Shown piece by piece: positions 52,138-60,649 of a DNA stretch of 64,000 nt; position 1 is the first letter of the stretch, and each line of letters starts with the position of its first letter. The notes under the pieces were generated by a model that saw only the letters and a list, made by a program, of their open reading frames with translations, was not told the origin of the DNA and ran no database searches. The stretch covers positions 2,542,001-2,606,000 of the forward strand of contig NZ_CP173029.1 in the NCBI RefSeq assembly GCF_044772865.1, written 5' to 3'. Both the position numbers and the translations under genes were made by a program. This DNA comes from Algirhabdus cladophorae. Lineage in GTDB: Bacteria > Pseudomonadota > Alphaproteobacteria > Rhodobacterales > Rhodobacteraceae.

Positions 52138-53048
52138 TGGTAGGCGTCCTCCTGATCAGAGGAACTGCGTGGCTGGACCAAAAACAGCCCGACAAACATA
52201 ATCAGCATCGCTAACCAGAACGTGTTTGAATATGTCTCAGACAAAATAACCATGGCCCATAATACTCCAAAACCCGTCGCCAAGTAACTGACTTGGATTG
52301 CAAAAACCGATCCCGCCCGTCCGATCAGCCAGAAATAGCACACATAGGCTGCAACATGGGCCAGCGAACTTGCTACAATTCCTAGATCAGCCACCCCATA
52401 GCCGGGCAAAGGGCTAATCCATTGGCCAGTTGCCAGCGTAACAGGCACCATGACAATTGCACCCACGACGGAGGCGCCCAAAAGCGTTTGGATTGGATCA
52501 AGGCCGTAGGTGCCCCAGCGCGCGATCACATTGCCCTCAAACGCATAAAATAGCGGGGCGATCAAGGCGAGCGGAATGAACCAAATCATCGCCGGATCTG
52601 GCAGGCTGGCCTGCGGCAGGATCAACACCAAAACTCCGACCATTCCGAACACAAGACCGCCTAGACGGGTCACAGAAAACTTGTCCAATCCCCACCAAAG
52701 GGCCACTGGAAAGGCCATCATTGGGATCAAAGACAACAATATTGAAACTATGCCTACAGGCAGCACGGCAATGGCCTGATAACTGGCGCTGTTGGGAAAT
52801 ATTGTCCCGATCAGAGCGATAAGCAGGTAAAATTTCAACTGCACTGGTCCGAGTGGCAACCTCTTGCCGCGCAGAATGTTGATCGCCCCCAGACACAGGG
52901 CCCCAATCACAAATTGCCAAAAAATGATCCCAAAGTGTTTGTATCCCGTGCTGACGGCGAGTTTGGCCATCGGTTGGCTAAACCCCCACGCCGCCCCCAT
53001 GGCGATCAAAACGCCGAACAAAAAGGCCCGCTCGACGCGCGGTGTCAT
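52134..53048 (-). CDS. DMT-superfamily (EamA) transporter
   Basis: A 304-residue, ten-helix membrane protein with two EamA repeats. The N-terminal GVLIAMGAAWGFSQPMAKLA and the central LPVGIVSILLSLIPMMAFPV and FGVLWAMVILSETYSNTFWL (the repeat-2 signature) support this. It overlaps ymdB upstream and the permease downstream by 4 nt each, so it is part of the mgtE-to-permease operon. The substrate is unknown. Confidence 0.86.
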   Translation of the reverse strand: MTPRVERAFLFGVLIAMGAAWGFSQPMAKLAVSTGYKHFGIIFWQFVIGALCLGAINILRGKRLPLGPVQLKFYLLIALIGTIFPNSASYQAIAVLPVGIVSILLSLIPMMAFPVALWWGLDKFSVTRLGGLVFGMVGVLVLILPQASLPDPAMIWFIPLALIAPLFYAFEGNVIARWGTYGLDPIQTLLGASVVGAIVMVPVTLATGQWISPLPGYGVADLGIVASSLAHVAAYVCYFWLIGRAGSVFAIQVSYLATGFGVLWAMVILSETYSNTFWLAMLIMFVGLFLVQPRSSSDQEDAYQ

Positions 53049-53854
53049 GGCGTTGCTTGTTCCAGACGGCCGCCGTAGCGGATCATCTTGGTCGTCACGG
53101 CTTTGCCCGTGGCATCATCGGTTTCCACAAACAACCCCGACAGGGTCGCCGCGCCAGTTGCAGGCTGGAAACGCCCCTTGGACATGCCCGTAACAAAGCG
53201 CGTCATAGGCTCGACCTTATCCATACCGATTACTGAATTGTAATCGCCACACATGCCTGCATCGGATTGAAACGCCGTACCTTTAGGCAGGATTTGTGCA
53301 TCGCCTGTGGGCACATGGGTATGGGTGCCAACAACAACACTGGCGCGGCCATCGCAAAAATGCCCCATCCCCATTTTTTCCGATGTGGCCTCACAATGCA
53401 CATCCACCAAGATTTGCAACTGACTGCTCAGCCTGTGCTTGTTCAGGATTGCATCGATGTGGGAAAACGGATCATCAAAGGGCCGCTTCATAAAGACCTG
53501 GCCCAAGACTTGGGTCACCAGAATCTTCTTGCCGCGTGCCGTTGTGAAAATAGCTGCACCACGCCCAGGTGCCACTTTGGAAAAGTTCAGCGGACGAATG
53601 ATACGCGGTTCTGTTTCGATAAACTGCATCATGTCGCGCTGGTCGAACGCATGATCCCCGAGGGTCAGACAATCGGCCCCTGCGGCCAGCAATACTTTGG
53701 CGTGCTCGGTCGACAGGCCCATGCCATTAGTCGCGTTCTCACCGTTGACCACGACAAAATCCAACGCCCATTCACTGCGCAGTTGGGATAGATTTTCAGT
53801 AAGGGCCGCGCGACCGGCTTTGCCAACCACATCGCCTAAAAATAGAATTCTCAT
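53045..53854 (-). CDS. ymdB: YmdB-type metallophosphoesterase (TIGR00282)
   Basis: A 269-residue phosphodiesterase of the YmdB/TIGR00282 type, which hydrolyses 2',3'-cyclic nucleotides or related substrates. The ATG start MRILFLGDVVGKAGRAAL is used in preference to a GTG two codons upstream. Metal-binding segments are GDVVGKAGR, VNGENATNGMGLS, LTLGDHAFDQRDM, VDVHCEATSEKMGMGHFCDG and VVGTHTHVPTGDAQILP. It overlaps the next gene by 4 nt and lies 42 bp after fthC. Confidence 0.92.
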   Translation of the reverse strand: MRILFLGDVVGKAGRAALTENLSQLRSEWALDFVVVNGENATNGMGLSTEHAKVLLAAGADCLTLGDHAFDQRDMMQFIETEPRIIRPLNFSKVAPGRGAAIFTTARGKKILVTQVLGQVFMKRPFDDPFSHIDAILNKHRLSSQLQILVDVHCEATSEKMGMGHFCDGRASVVVGTHTHVPTGDAQILPKGTAFQSDAGMCGDYNSVIGMDKVEPMTRFVTGMSKGRFQPATGAATLSGLFVETDDATGKAVTTKMIRYGGRLEQATP

Positions 53855-53896
53855 GGGCACTGAGTAGGCATAGGCGATCAGCGGGGCAAGAGGGGT

Positions 53897-54454
53897 TTAG
53901 CCAAAAGTCAAAACGCGGCTTTGAGTGATCATCATATCCAAAGGCTGATCCGTGGCTTCGGTGGGCACGGCGTCGACCTCTTGCTCATCAAAGGCAAATC
54001 CAACCGCCAGTATTGCCCCTTTAGTTTTCAACCCCTCGATGGAGCGGTCATAGAACCCGCCGCCGTAGCCCAAGCGATTGCCAGAAGCGTCCCAAGCCAC
54101 AAGTGGCAAGATCACGATCTGAGGTGTAGTGAAGGTGGGATCCTGCGGGATCTTGGCCCCGAAATCCCCGTCGACCATCGCGATATCAGGCTCCCACAGG
54201 GCGAATTTCAGGGGTAATCCGGCCCTTTGGATCACCGGCACAGACACCTCGCCATAAGCAGATTGTTCGGCCATAGCCGCCAGTGGGCTGATTTCCGTGT
54301 TGATCGGCATATACCCCGCAGTGGGAACGCTGCGATGCCCTGCTAGGAACTCGGACAATAGCGCCGACTGGCCCGCGAGCTGCGTCTCGAAGACCTGTTT
54401 GCGCGCGGCAAAGGCCGCTTTGCGGGTCGATTTCTTTTGGCCGTCCAAAGTCAT
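53897..54454 (-). CDS. fthC: 5-formyltetrahydrofolate cyclo-ligase
   Basis: A 185-residue enzyme converting 5-formyl-THF to 5,10-methenyl-THF with ATP, recycling a folate storage form. MTLDGQKKSTRKAAFAARKQ starts with the basic helix, then YMPINTEISPLAAM, DPTFTTPQIVILPLVAWDAS and the signature GNRLGYGGGFYDRSIE. The 4-nt overlap with mgtE (54451-54454) supports coupled translation. Confidence 0.93.
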   Translation of the reverse strand: MTLDGQKKSTRKAAFAARKQVFETQLAGQSALLSEFLAGHRSVPTAGYMPINTEISPLAAMAEQSAYGEVSVPVIQRAGLPLKFALWEPDIAMVDGDFGAKIPQDPTFTTPQIVILPLVAWDASGNRLGYGGGFYDRSIEGLKTKGAILAVGFAFDEQEVDAVPTEATDQPLDMMITQSRVLTFG

Positions 54455-55833
54455 AGTAAAACAACCACTGCCAAGCCCAAAAAGGCAAAGAAACCGACCA
54501 CATCCGTCACAGTCGTCACAAACGCCCCTGAGGCCAGCGCAGGGTCGATGCCCAGCTTTTCCAGCACCACAGGAATGCCAGTGCCCGCGAGTCCGGCGAT
54601 CACCAAATTGACCACCATGGCCACGGCCACCACACCCCCCAACAGGGGCATAGAGAACCAGACCGCGCCAATAATTCCCATAACAACTGCGAAAATAAGC
54701 CCGTTGATCAGGCCCACCAGCGCCTCACGTCGGATCACGCGCCACACGTTCGAGCCGGTCAAATCTTTGGTCGCAATAGCGCGCACCGCCACGGTTAGGG
54801 ATTGTGTGCCCGCGTTACCGCCCATGGAGGCCACAATCGGCATCAGAACCGCCAAGGCCACCAGTTGCGCGATCGCCGCCTCAAACTGGGCAATCACCAA
54901 TGAGGCAAGGATGGCGGTGACCAGATTGACCGCCAACCACGGCAGGCGCTGTTTCGTTGTTTCCACGACGCGGTCCGACAGTGAGCCTTCGCCAACACCC
55001 GCAAGGCGCAACAAATCCTCTTCTGCCTCACCGTCCAAAACTGCCATGGCGTCATCGATGGTGATCTGGCCAACCAGCCGTTCATCCGCATCGACCACAG
55101 GCGCCGAGATCAAGTGGTATTGGTTGAAAGCATAGGCAACTTCTTCTTCGTCTTGGTCCACTGGGATCGTGCGAAAGCTGTCTTCAGTGATCGACGTTAA
55201 TAGCACCTCACGCCGCGAGCCTAGCAGCTTGCCCAAAGTCACGTAGCCCACGGGTTTCAAACGCGGATCCACAAGGATCATGTGATAGAACTGTTCCGGC
55301 AAATCATCTTGATTGCGCAGAAAATCAATCGCTTCGCCAACGTTCCAATGGGACGGGGCCATGACGACCTCGCGCTGCATCAAACGGCCCGCAGATTCTT
55401 CCGGATAAGACAGGGCCTGCTCGACTGCGACGCGGTCTGCATCGTCCAAAGCGTCCAACACTGCCTCTTGCTGGCTGTCGTCCAAATCCTCGACCAGATC
55501 CACCACATCATCGCTGTCCAGATCACGCACGGCTTCGGCCAATTGCGCCGGTTCCAGCATGTCGATGACGTCTTCGCGCAGGTTTTCTTCCAGTTCGGAC
55601 AGAACATCGCCGTCCATACCACCGCGCCACAAGGTCAGCAGGCCTGCGCGTTTTTCTTCGCTGATCTGTTCAAAAAGATCGGCCACGTCTGCTGGGTGCA
55701 AGGGATCCAACACGCGGTGCAATTCTTCGGCATCGCGGTTTGCAATGCTGTCCAACACGCTTTGCACCAAATCTTTGGCCAAAGCATAGGCGCCGTCGTC
55801 GCGCTGTTCGGAAATTTGGATGTCGTCTGCCAT
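54451..55833 (-). CDS. mgtE: Magnesium transporter MgtE
   Basis: A 460-residue Mg2+ channel/transporter with the usual architecture: N-terminal helical domain (about residues 30-140, acidic repeats such as LDSDDVVDLVEDLDDSQQEA), tandem CBS domains (about 145-270, including DPRLKPVGYVTLGKLLG and ISAPVVDADERLVGQITIDD), a plug helix, and five transmembrane helices with the Mg2+ motif VALAVLMPIVASMGGNAGTQ. Divergent from guaD across 98 bp. It leads the operon fthC, ymdB, EamA, DASS. No mgtE leader riboswitch is evident upstream. Confidence 0.95.
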   Translation of the reverse strand: MADDIQISEQRDDGAYALAKDLVQSVLDSIANRDAEELHRVLDPLHPADVADLFEQISEEKRAGLLTLWRGGMDGDVLSELEENLREDVIDMLEPAQLAEAVRDLDSDDVVDLVEDLDDSQQEAVLDALDDADRVAVEQALSYPEESAGRLMQREVVMAPSHWNVGEAIDFLRNQDDLPEQFYHMILVDPRLKPVGYVTLGKLLGSRREVLLTSITEDSFRTIPVDQDEEEVAYAFNQYHLISAPVVDADERLVGQITIDDAMAVLDGEAEEDLLRLAGVGEGSLSDRVVETTKQRLPWLAVNLVTAILASLVIAQFEAAIAQLVALAVLMPIVASMGGNAGTQSLTVAVRAIATKDLTGSNVWRVIRREALVGLINGLIFAVVMGIIGAVWFSMPLLGGVVAVAMVVNLVIAGLAGTGIPVVLEKLGIDPALASGAFVTTVTDVVGFFAFLGLAVVVLL

Positions 55834-55931
55834 CTCGCACCTCGCTACCCCCTACCTAGCAATTTGGATATGCAAAGCACAGAGGGGAAATCGATGATTT
55901 ACCCTCAGCGCATTTCGGCCTAAAAACGCAT

Positions 55932-57224
55932 ATGGCTCAGCAATTTTTACTTCTTGGTCAAACGCTTGAGTTTATGACTTCACCGTTTGAAACGCCCCCT
56001 GAGGACGCCGCGCGCCATCGCACCCATGGGGCAATTTTGGTGAGAGACGGCAAAATCATGGCCGTTGGTGAGGCGCCCGAGCTGACGGCGGCCCATCCGC
56101 AGGTGCCGCGGATCGAAATGGGGGACAAACTGTTGCTGCCGGGCTTTGTCGACGCCCATATGCACTACCCGCAAACCCCAATGATCGCCAGTTGGGGCAA
56201 ACAACTGATCGATTGGCTGAACACCTACACGTTTCCGCAGGAGGCCAAGTTTGGCGACCCAGATTATGCCCGGACCGTGGCTGACACGACCCTCGATCTG
56301 GCGTTGGACAACGGCACCACAACACAGGTCAGCTATTGCACGATCCATCCCCAAAGCGTGGATGCTTATTTTGCGGCTGCCGCCCAGCGCAATATGGCCG
56401 TGGTTGCAGGTAAGACCTGTATGGACCGCAATGCGCCCGAAAATTTGCGTGACACCGCCCAATCGGCCTATGATGACAGCAACGCTTTGCTGTCCAAATG
56501 GCACGGCGTGGGGCGGGCGAGTTACGCGATCACCCCACGGTTTTCGCCCACGTCAACGCCAGAGCAACTAGAAGCATTAGGCGCGCTGTGGGCCAAGCAC
56601 CCGCAATGCCTGATGCAAACGCATCTGTCAGAACAATTGGCTGAAATCGACTGGGTCCAGTCGCTGTATCCTGATGCCCGGGATTATCTGGACACCTATG
56701 AGGCCTTTGGCTTGTTGGGCGCGCGCGGTGTTTATGGTCATGCCATTCATCTCAGCCCGCGCGAAGTGGACCGTCTTTCTGAAACCGGTGCAGGCCTTGT
56801 GCATTGCCCCACATCAAACACATTTATCGGATCAGGTTTGTTTGACATGGCGGGCCTTGTTGCGCGCCATATCCCTGTTGGGCTGGCCACAGATACCGGC
56901 GGCGGATCCAGCTTTTCAATGCTACGCGTAATGGCGGCCAGTTATGAGATCGGGCAACTTAACGGCACGGCCCTGCATCCGGCGCAATTGCTATGGTTGG
57001 CCACGCAGGGCTCGGCAAATGTTTTGCATATGGGCGATCAAATTGGCGGGCTTCAGGTGGGATCCATGGCCGATATCGTGGCTTTGGATTTGGCCGCAAC
57101 GCCAGTGATTGCCCAACGCCGTGCAATGGCGAACAACATTTGGCAGGCCTTGTTTCCAACAATCATGATGGGCGATGACCGATCTATAGCAGGCGTGTGG
57201 ATTGCCGGGGAAAAGGCGCGCTAA
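55932..57224 (+). CDS. guaD: Guanine deaminase
   Basis: Amidohydrolase converting guanine to xanthine, 430 residues. Zinc ligands and catalysis: LPGFVDAHMHYPQTPMIASW (HxH), QTHLSEQLAEIDWVQSLYPD (His and catalytic Glu), YGHAIHLSPREVDRLSETGA and GLATDTGGGSSFSMLRVM (Asp). PQTPMIASWGKQLIDWLNTY is specific to GuaD-type deaminases. The stop overlaps the CAP gene end by 4 nt. Together with the neighbouring 8-oxoguanine-deaminase-like gene this suggests purine base use. Confidence 0.92.
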   Translation: MAQQFLLLGQTLEFMTSPFETPPEDAARHRTHGAILVRDGKIMAVGEAPELTAAHPQVPRIEMGDKLLLPGFVDAHMHYPQTPMIASWGKQLIDWLNTYTFPQEAKFGDPDYARTVADTTLDLALDNGTTTQVSYCTIHPQSVDAYFAAAAQRNMAVVAGKTCMDRNAPENLRDTAQSAYDDSNALLSKWHGVGRASYAITPRFSPTSTPEQLEALGALWAKHPQCLMQTHLSEQLAEIDWVQSLYPDARDYLDTYEAFGLLGARGVYGHAIHLSPREVDRLSETGAGLVHCPTSNTFIGSGLFDMAGLVARHIPVGLATDTGGGSSFSMLRVMAASYEIGQLNGTALHPAQLLWLATQGSANVLHMGDQIGGLQVGSMADIVALDLAATPVIAQRRAMANNIWQALFPTIMMGDDRSIAGVWIAGEKAR

Positions 57225-57703
57225 CAGCGGGCTCCCATAACCAAAACCCACACTGTGCCTGCCTGCGCAAACCCGTATTCGCGAACTGTTGGGTCAATCA
57301 TGTTCTTTAGATGCCCCGGCGAGGCAAGCCATGCGTCCATAACTTCGGTCTCAGTCCGCTGCCCCTTGGCAATGTTTTCAGAGATGCGGCTGTAGCAATA
57401 GCCGGCCCGGTCCACGCGGTTTGGCAAAGTGCTGCCCGAGGGGCTTTGATGGGCAAAATAACCTTTGGTTTGCATGTCTTGCGCATGAGCTCTTGCCGCA
57501 GATCCGAGCTGTGCATTTACAGCCATCACCGGAAGGCCACGCTTTGCCCGCTCTGTTGCGAAAAGAGCGTTGAAACCACCACCCGGTTGACCGGTTTGCA
57601 CAGACGGTGCGCTCATTTTGACAACGGGTGCGGATGTGGAATTAGAACATGAAAAAAGGACAAAAACAGCCAATACCATCAATATACTGCGTATTTGCGT
57701 CAT
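57221..57703 (-). CDS. CAP-domain (SCP-like) lipoprotein
   Basis: A 160-residue protein with a lipoprotein signal: MTQIRSILMVLAVFVLFSC, lipobox VLFSC with Cys19. The CAP domain shows GGFNALFATERAKRGLPVMA, LGSAARAHAQDMQTKGYFAH, HQSPSGSTLPNRVDRAGYCY and SENIAKGQRTETEVMDAWLA, followed by SPGHLKNMIDPTVREYGFAQ. The domain's Zn/His pair appears kept. It starts immediately after the end of the 8-oxoguanine-deaminase-like gene. The role is unknown; such proteins sit in the envelope. Confidence 0.9.
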   Translation of the reverse strand: MTQIRSILMVLAVFVLFSCSNSTSAPVVKMSAPSVQTGQPGGGFNALFATERAKRGLPVMAVNAQLGSAARAHAQDMQTKGYFAHQSPSGSTLPNRVDRAGYCYSRISENIAKGQRTETEVMDAWLASPGHLKNMIDPTVREYGFAQAGTVWVLVMGARC

Positions 57704-59038
57704 TCAAACAAGTCCTTTAACGGCTGATGCCGCCTGCGAGATAAGGCCACAAAGATCTACAGTGACCATTCGGCCCTGCGCAACAACAGGCCTGCCTTCC
57801 ACAAACAGATCACGGACTTTTTGCGGCCCAGCCAGCACCAACGCGGCAGGATCCCAAGAGCCTGCATTTTCAATTTCGCGCCCTGACCACACGGCGATGT
57901 CCGCGCGTTTGCCTACAGCTATTGCCCCACAATCCGACCGGCCAAGTACAGCTGCCCCGCCGCGCGTTGCAAGCTCCAGCGCATCATAGGCCGACATTGC
58001 GTCGGCGCCGTTTTGAACCCGTTGCAACAACATGGACTGCCGCGCCTCACCGATCAAATTGGCCACATCATTACTGGCTGATCCGTCCACGCCTAGGCCC
58101 ACAGGTACGCCCGCTGCGCGCATCTGGACAATCGGTGCAATCCCGGATCCCAAGCGGCAATTAGAACAAGGGCAATGGGCGACACCAGTTTTGGTGCGGG
58201 CAAAAAGATCGATCTCGGCGCTGTCTAGTTTGACACAATGGGCATGCCATACGTCCGAACCGGTCCAGCCCAGATCCTGCGCATATTCGCCGGGTCTACA
58301 GCCAAATTTCTCGAGACTGTAGGCTACGTCCTCGTCGTTTTCGGCCAAATGCGTGTGCATCATCACACCCTTGTCCCGCGCCAGCAGGGCCGCATCACGC
58401 ATTAACTCGCGGCTCACAGAGAACGGCGAACATGGTGCTACCCCCACACGGCACATCGACCCTTCGCTTGGGTCATGGAACGCATCAATCACGCGAATGC
58501 AGTCGTCCAAAATATCCGCTTCGGCCTCGACCAGATCATCAGGGGGTAACCCTCCTGCGCTTTGTCCAATGCTCATGGCGCCACGGGTGGGGTGAAACCG
58601 CAATCCCACCTCAACGGCTGCCTCGATCGTGTCTTCTAAACGTGCACCGTTGGGGAATAAATAAAGATGATCCGAGCTGAGGCTGCAGCCCGACAAGGCA
58701 AGTTCAGACAGGCCCAGCATCGCAGAAAGACGCATATCATCTGGGCCGAATTTTTGCCAAATAGGATAGAGAGTTTGTAACCAGCCAAACAAAAGCGCGT
58801 CCTGCCCGTTTGGAACTGCGCGGGTCAACGTCTGGTACAAATGGTGATGCGTGTTCACTAATCCGGGCGTCACGATACAGCCGCTTGCGTCGTGAACACG
58901 GGCCTCGGGCACTGTCAGGTTTGGTCCAACAGCTGCGATAACCCCGTCCCTAATCAGGATGTCCGCGTCTGATAACTGTTGGCGGTCATCTGTCATACAC
59001 AGCACGGTTTGTGCGTTTTTTATCAGTATTTCAGTCAT
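57704..59038 (-). CDS. 8-oxoguanine deaminase-like amidohydrolase
   Basis: A 444-residue amidohydrolase of the TrzA/AtzA/8-oxoguanine deaminase group. The HxH is in TPGLVNTHHHLYQTLTRAVP; LSGCSLSSDHLYLFPNGARL, HTHLAENDEDVAYSLEKFGC and SDVWHAHCVKLDSAEIDLFA follow, and GLGVDGSASNDVANLIGEAR carries the catalytic Asp. These match characterised 8-oxoguanine deaminases, which turn 8-oxoguanine into uric acid; a related pyrimidine or triazine role cannot be excluded. It overlaps hisN by 8 nt and abuts the CAP gene. Confidence 0.87.
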   Translation of the reverse strand: MTEILIKNAQTVLCMTDDRQQLSDADILIRDGVIAAVGPNLTVPEARVHDASGCIVTPGLVNTHHHLYQTLTRAVPNGQDALLFGWLQTLYPIWQKFGPDDMRLSAMLGLSELALSGCSLSSDHLYLFPNGARLEDTIEAAVEVGLRFHPTRGAMSIGQSAGGLPPDDLVEAEADILDDCIRVIDAFHDPSEGSMCRVGVAPCSPFSVSRELMRDAALLARDKGVMMHTHLAENDEDVAYSLEKFGCRPGEYAQDLGWTGSDVWHAHCVKLDSAEIDLFARTKTGVAHCPCSNCRLGSGIAPIVQMRAAGVPVGLGVDGSASNDVANLIGEARQSMLLQRVQNGADAMSAYDALELATRGGAAVLGRSDCGAIAVGKRADIAVWSGREIENAGSWDPAALVLAGPQKVRDLFVEGRPVVAQGRMVTVDLCGLISQAASAVKGLV

Positions 59039-59834
59039 TTACATACTGCGCCAGGATGTCCAGTGCGGCTTTGTGCTGCTCTTGGCTTGCGGCTGCAACA
59101 ACCCGCCCACCATTATGAGCGGGGCCTCCAGACCAGTCAGTTACAATACCGCCTGCGGCCTCAATCAGCCCTATGGGGCCACAAATATCGTAGGCTTGCA
59201 AACCAGCCTCGATAACCAGATCAATATGTCCCGCAGCCAAAAGGGCATAAGCATAGCAATCCATGCCGTAACGGGTCAGTTTGCATTTTTCAGCGACCGC
59301 TTTGAACGCGGCACCATCAGTATCCGTTCCAACCTCGGGAAATGTTGTAAAGATCGTGGCCTGTTCTAAAGGGCGATCGCCTAGGACCTGTAACGTCGCG
59401 GTCCCGGCTGGGCCAGCGACCTCGGCCGCACCGTCAAAACCGATGAAGCGTTCACCGATATAGGGTTGATCGATAAGTCCCAGCAAAGGCCCGTTCGCAT
59501 CATTCAACGCAATCAGCACACCCCAAGTTGGCGTGCCGCTGACAAACCCGCGGGTCCCGTCGATTGGATCCAAAACCCAAGTCAGGCCAGTTGTCCCATC
59601 TATAGTGTCAAATTCCTCGCCGAGGATGGCATCATCGGGCCGATGTTGGGCCAAAACGGCCCGCATGGCCTCTTCGCCTGCACGGTCAGCTTGGGTCACA
59701 GGATCGAAACCGTTCGCCTCTTTTGACGTGGAAACCAGGGTTTTGTCACGAAAGAACGGGAGGATTGCAGCGCGCGCCGCATCTGCCATCATATTTGCTG
59801 TGGCGACTAGGTTGTCCATATTCGGATGACGCAT
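59031..59834 (-). CDS. hisN: Histidinol-phosphatase, inositol-monophosphatase family
   Basis: A 267-residue Mg2+-dependent phosphatase. The IMPase motifs are DPVTQADRAGEEAMRAVL, AILGEEFDTIDGTTGLTWVL, DPIDGTRGFVSGTPTWGVLI and GLQAYDICGPIGLIEAAGGI. The GTRGFVSGTPTWG segment favours histidinol-phosphatase (HisN) over SuhB, where GTxNF is usual. The window shows no other his genes. A 6-codon ATG leader (MRHPN) could be replaced by the downstream ATG. Confidence 0.88.
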   Translation of the reverse strand: MRHPNMDNLVATANMMADAARAAILPFFRDKTLVSTSKEANGFDPVTQADRAGEEAMRAVLAQHRPDDAILGEEFDTIDGTTGLTWVLDPIDGTRGFVSGTPTWGVLIALNDANGPLLGLIDQPYIGERFIGFDGAAEVAGPAGTATLQVLGDRPLEQATIFTTFPEVGTDTDGAAFKAVAEKCKLTRYGMDCYAYALLAAGHIDLVIEAGLQAYDICGPIGLIEAAGGIVTDWSGGPAHNGGRVVAAASQEQHKAALDILAQYVND

Positions 59835-59911
59835 TTTCCCAAAGTCCTTTGCCTAGATTACCTTTCCGGTAGCCTCTGCTCTGCGCTGGGTCAAGCACCT
59901 CCCAAACACAA

Positions 59912-59944
59912 CAAAACCCGCCGAGGGATGATCAGCGGGCTTTG
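59912..59944. terminator. Hairpin terminator after the XRE gene
   Basis: CCCGC (59917-59921) pairs with GCGGG (59935-59939) across a 13-nt loop with AAAA and TTT on the outer sides, giving a U run on the minus strand (GCGGGTTTTG). It is 24-50 bp after the XRE gene's stop. Confidence 0.7.
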
Positions 59945-59967
59945 CTATGGTGGCAGTCTCTGGAGGC

Positions 59968-60339
59968 TTACGCGGCTTCAGAAAGCACCCGCGCCAAGTC
60001 AAACAACCGGCGGCGTTGATTTTCAGGCATAGCATAATACGACCGCAACAATTCCAGCGCTTCCTTATCGGTCAAAACGTCGCCTGGCAGCTTTTCTACG
60101 TTTTGAACGGCTGGGTCGCCCTCAGCAAGACCTTCGAAAAAGAAGCTGATAGCCACGTCCAGCGTATCTGCAATGTCCCAAAGACGCGATGCAGAGACAC
60201 GGTTCATGCCAGTTTCATATTTCTGAATCTGTTGGAATTTGATCCCAACTTTTTCGGCAAGTTGCTGTTGGGTCATACCCAACATCCAGCGACGGTGGCG
60301 GATACGTTTCCCAACATGGACATCAACTGGATGTTTCAT
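59968..60339 (-). CDS. XRE-family transcriptional regulator
   Basis: A 123-residue regulator. MKHPVDVHVGKRIRHRRWML leads into the helix-turn-helix GMTQQQLAEKVGIKFQQIQK and YETGMNRVSASRLWDIADTL, then an amphipathic C-terminal tail ending RRRLFDLARVLSEAA. I recall closely related proteins in most Rhodobacterales and in Caulobacter-type genomes. An AAGGGA Shine-Dalgarno is about 10 nt upstream. The AT-rich upstream region with repeated TTCACGTAAA could be its own operator. Confidence 0.9.
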   Translation of the reverse strand: MKHPVDVHVGKRIRHRRWMLGMTQQQLAEKVGIKFQQIQKYETGMNRVSASRLWDIADTLDVAISFFFEGLAEGDPAVQNVEKLPGDVLTDKEALELLRSYYAMPENQRRRLFDLARVLSEAA

Positions 60340-60649
60340 TCGTACATTCCCTTACTAAGTGACGAGTTAGACTTCGCATAAAAAACCCTAGGTTGCTAGA
60401 TAAAATAACGGAAAATTCACGTAAAACCTGGATTTCAATGTAAATTTCACGTAAACATCTGTTTTATTGTGATTTTTCTGTGAAATCTAACGTCAATTAA
60501 TACCTCAAAAACGGGATCAGAATGCCGTTTAATACCCCATAACGTGTTTGACGTTACGTCACTTCAGGCTGCAAATTCACGTGGTTTTGGCTTTTCTTTT
60601 TGGGAATCGTCCCGCATTTTCACGCGACTCAACCGGGAAAGGTTCCACT
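60340..60649. other. AT-rich intergenic region between XRE and quinone reductase genes
   Basis: These 310 bp hold no credible gene. They contain the promoter of the minus-strand XRE gene and that of the plus-strand reductase. Notable contents are two direct TTCACGTAAA copies (60416-60425, 60446-60455), further TTCACG-like strings near 60576 and 60619, and an inverted GTGAAA at 60480-60485. The base composition is clearly more AT-rich than the flanking genes. Confidence 0.7.
60416..60455. promoter_or_regulatory. Direct repeats of TTCACGTAAA, probable regulator binding region
   Basis: TTCACGTAAA occurs at 60416-60425 and again at 60446-60455, exactly 30 bp apart (close to three helical turns), about 75 to 115 bp upstream of the XRE start. 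Related strings (TTCACGTGG at 60576, inverted TGTGAAA at about 60479-60485) lie on the reductase side. The arrangement suggests autoregulation and perhaps control of the reductase gene. Confidence 0.5.

Noticed and set aside
55834..55931. Mg2+-sensing leader or riboswitch before mgtE
   Set aside because: The 98-bp interval to guaD is too short for a known M-box and shows no matching conserved core.
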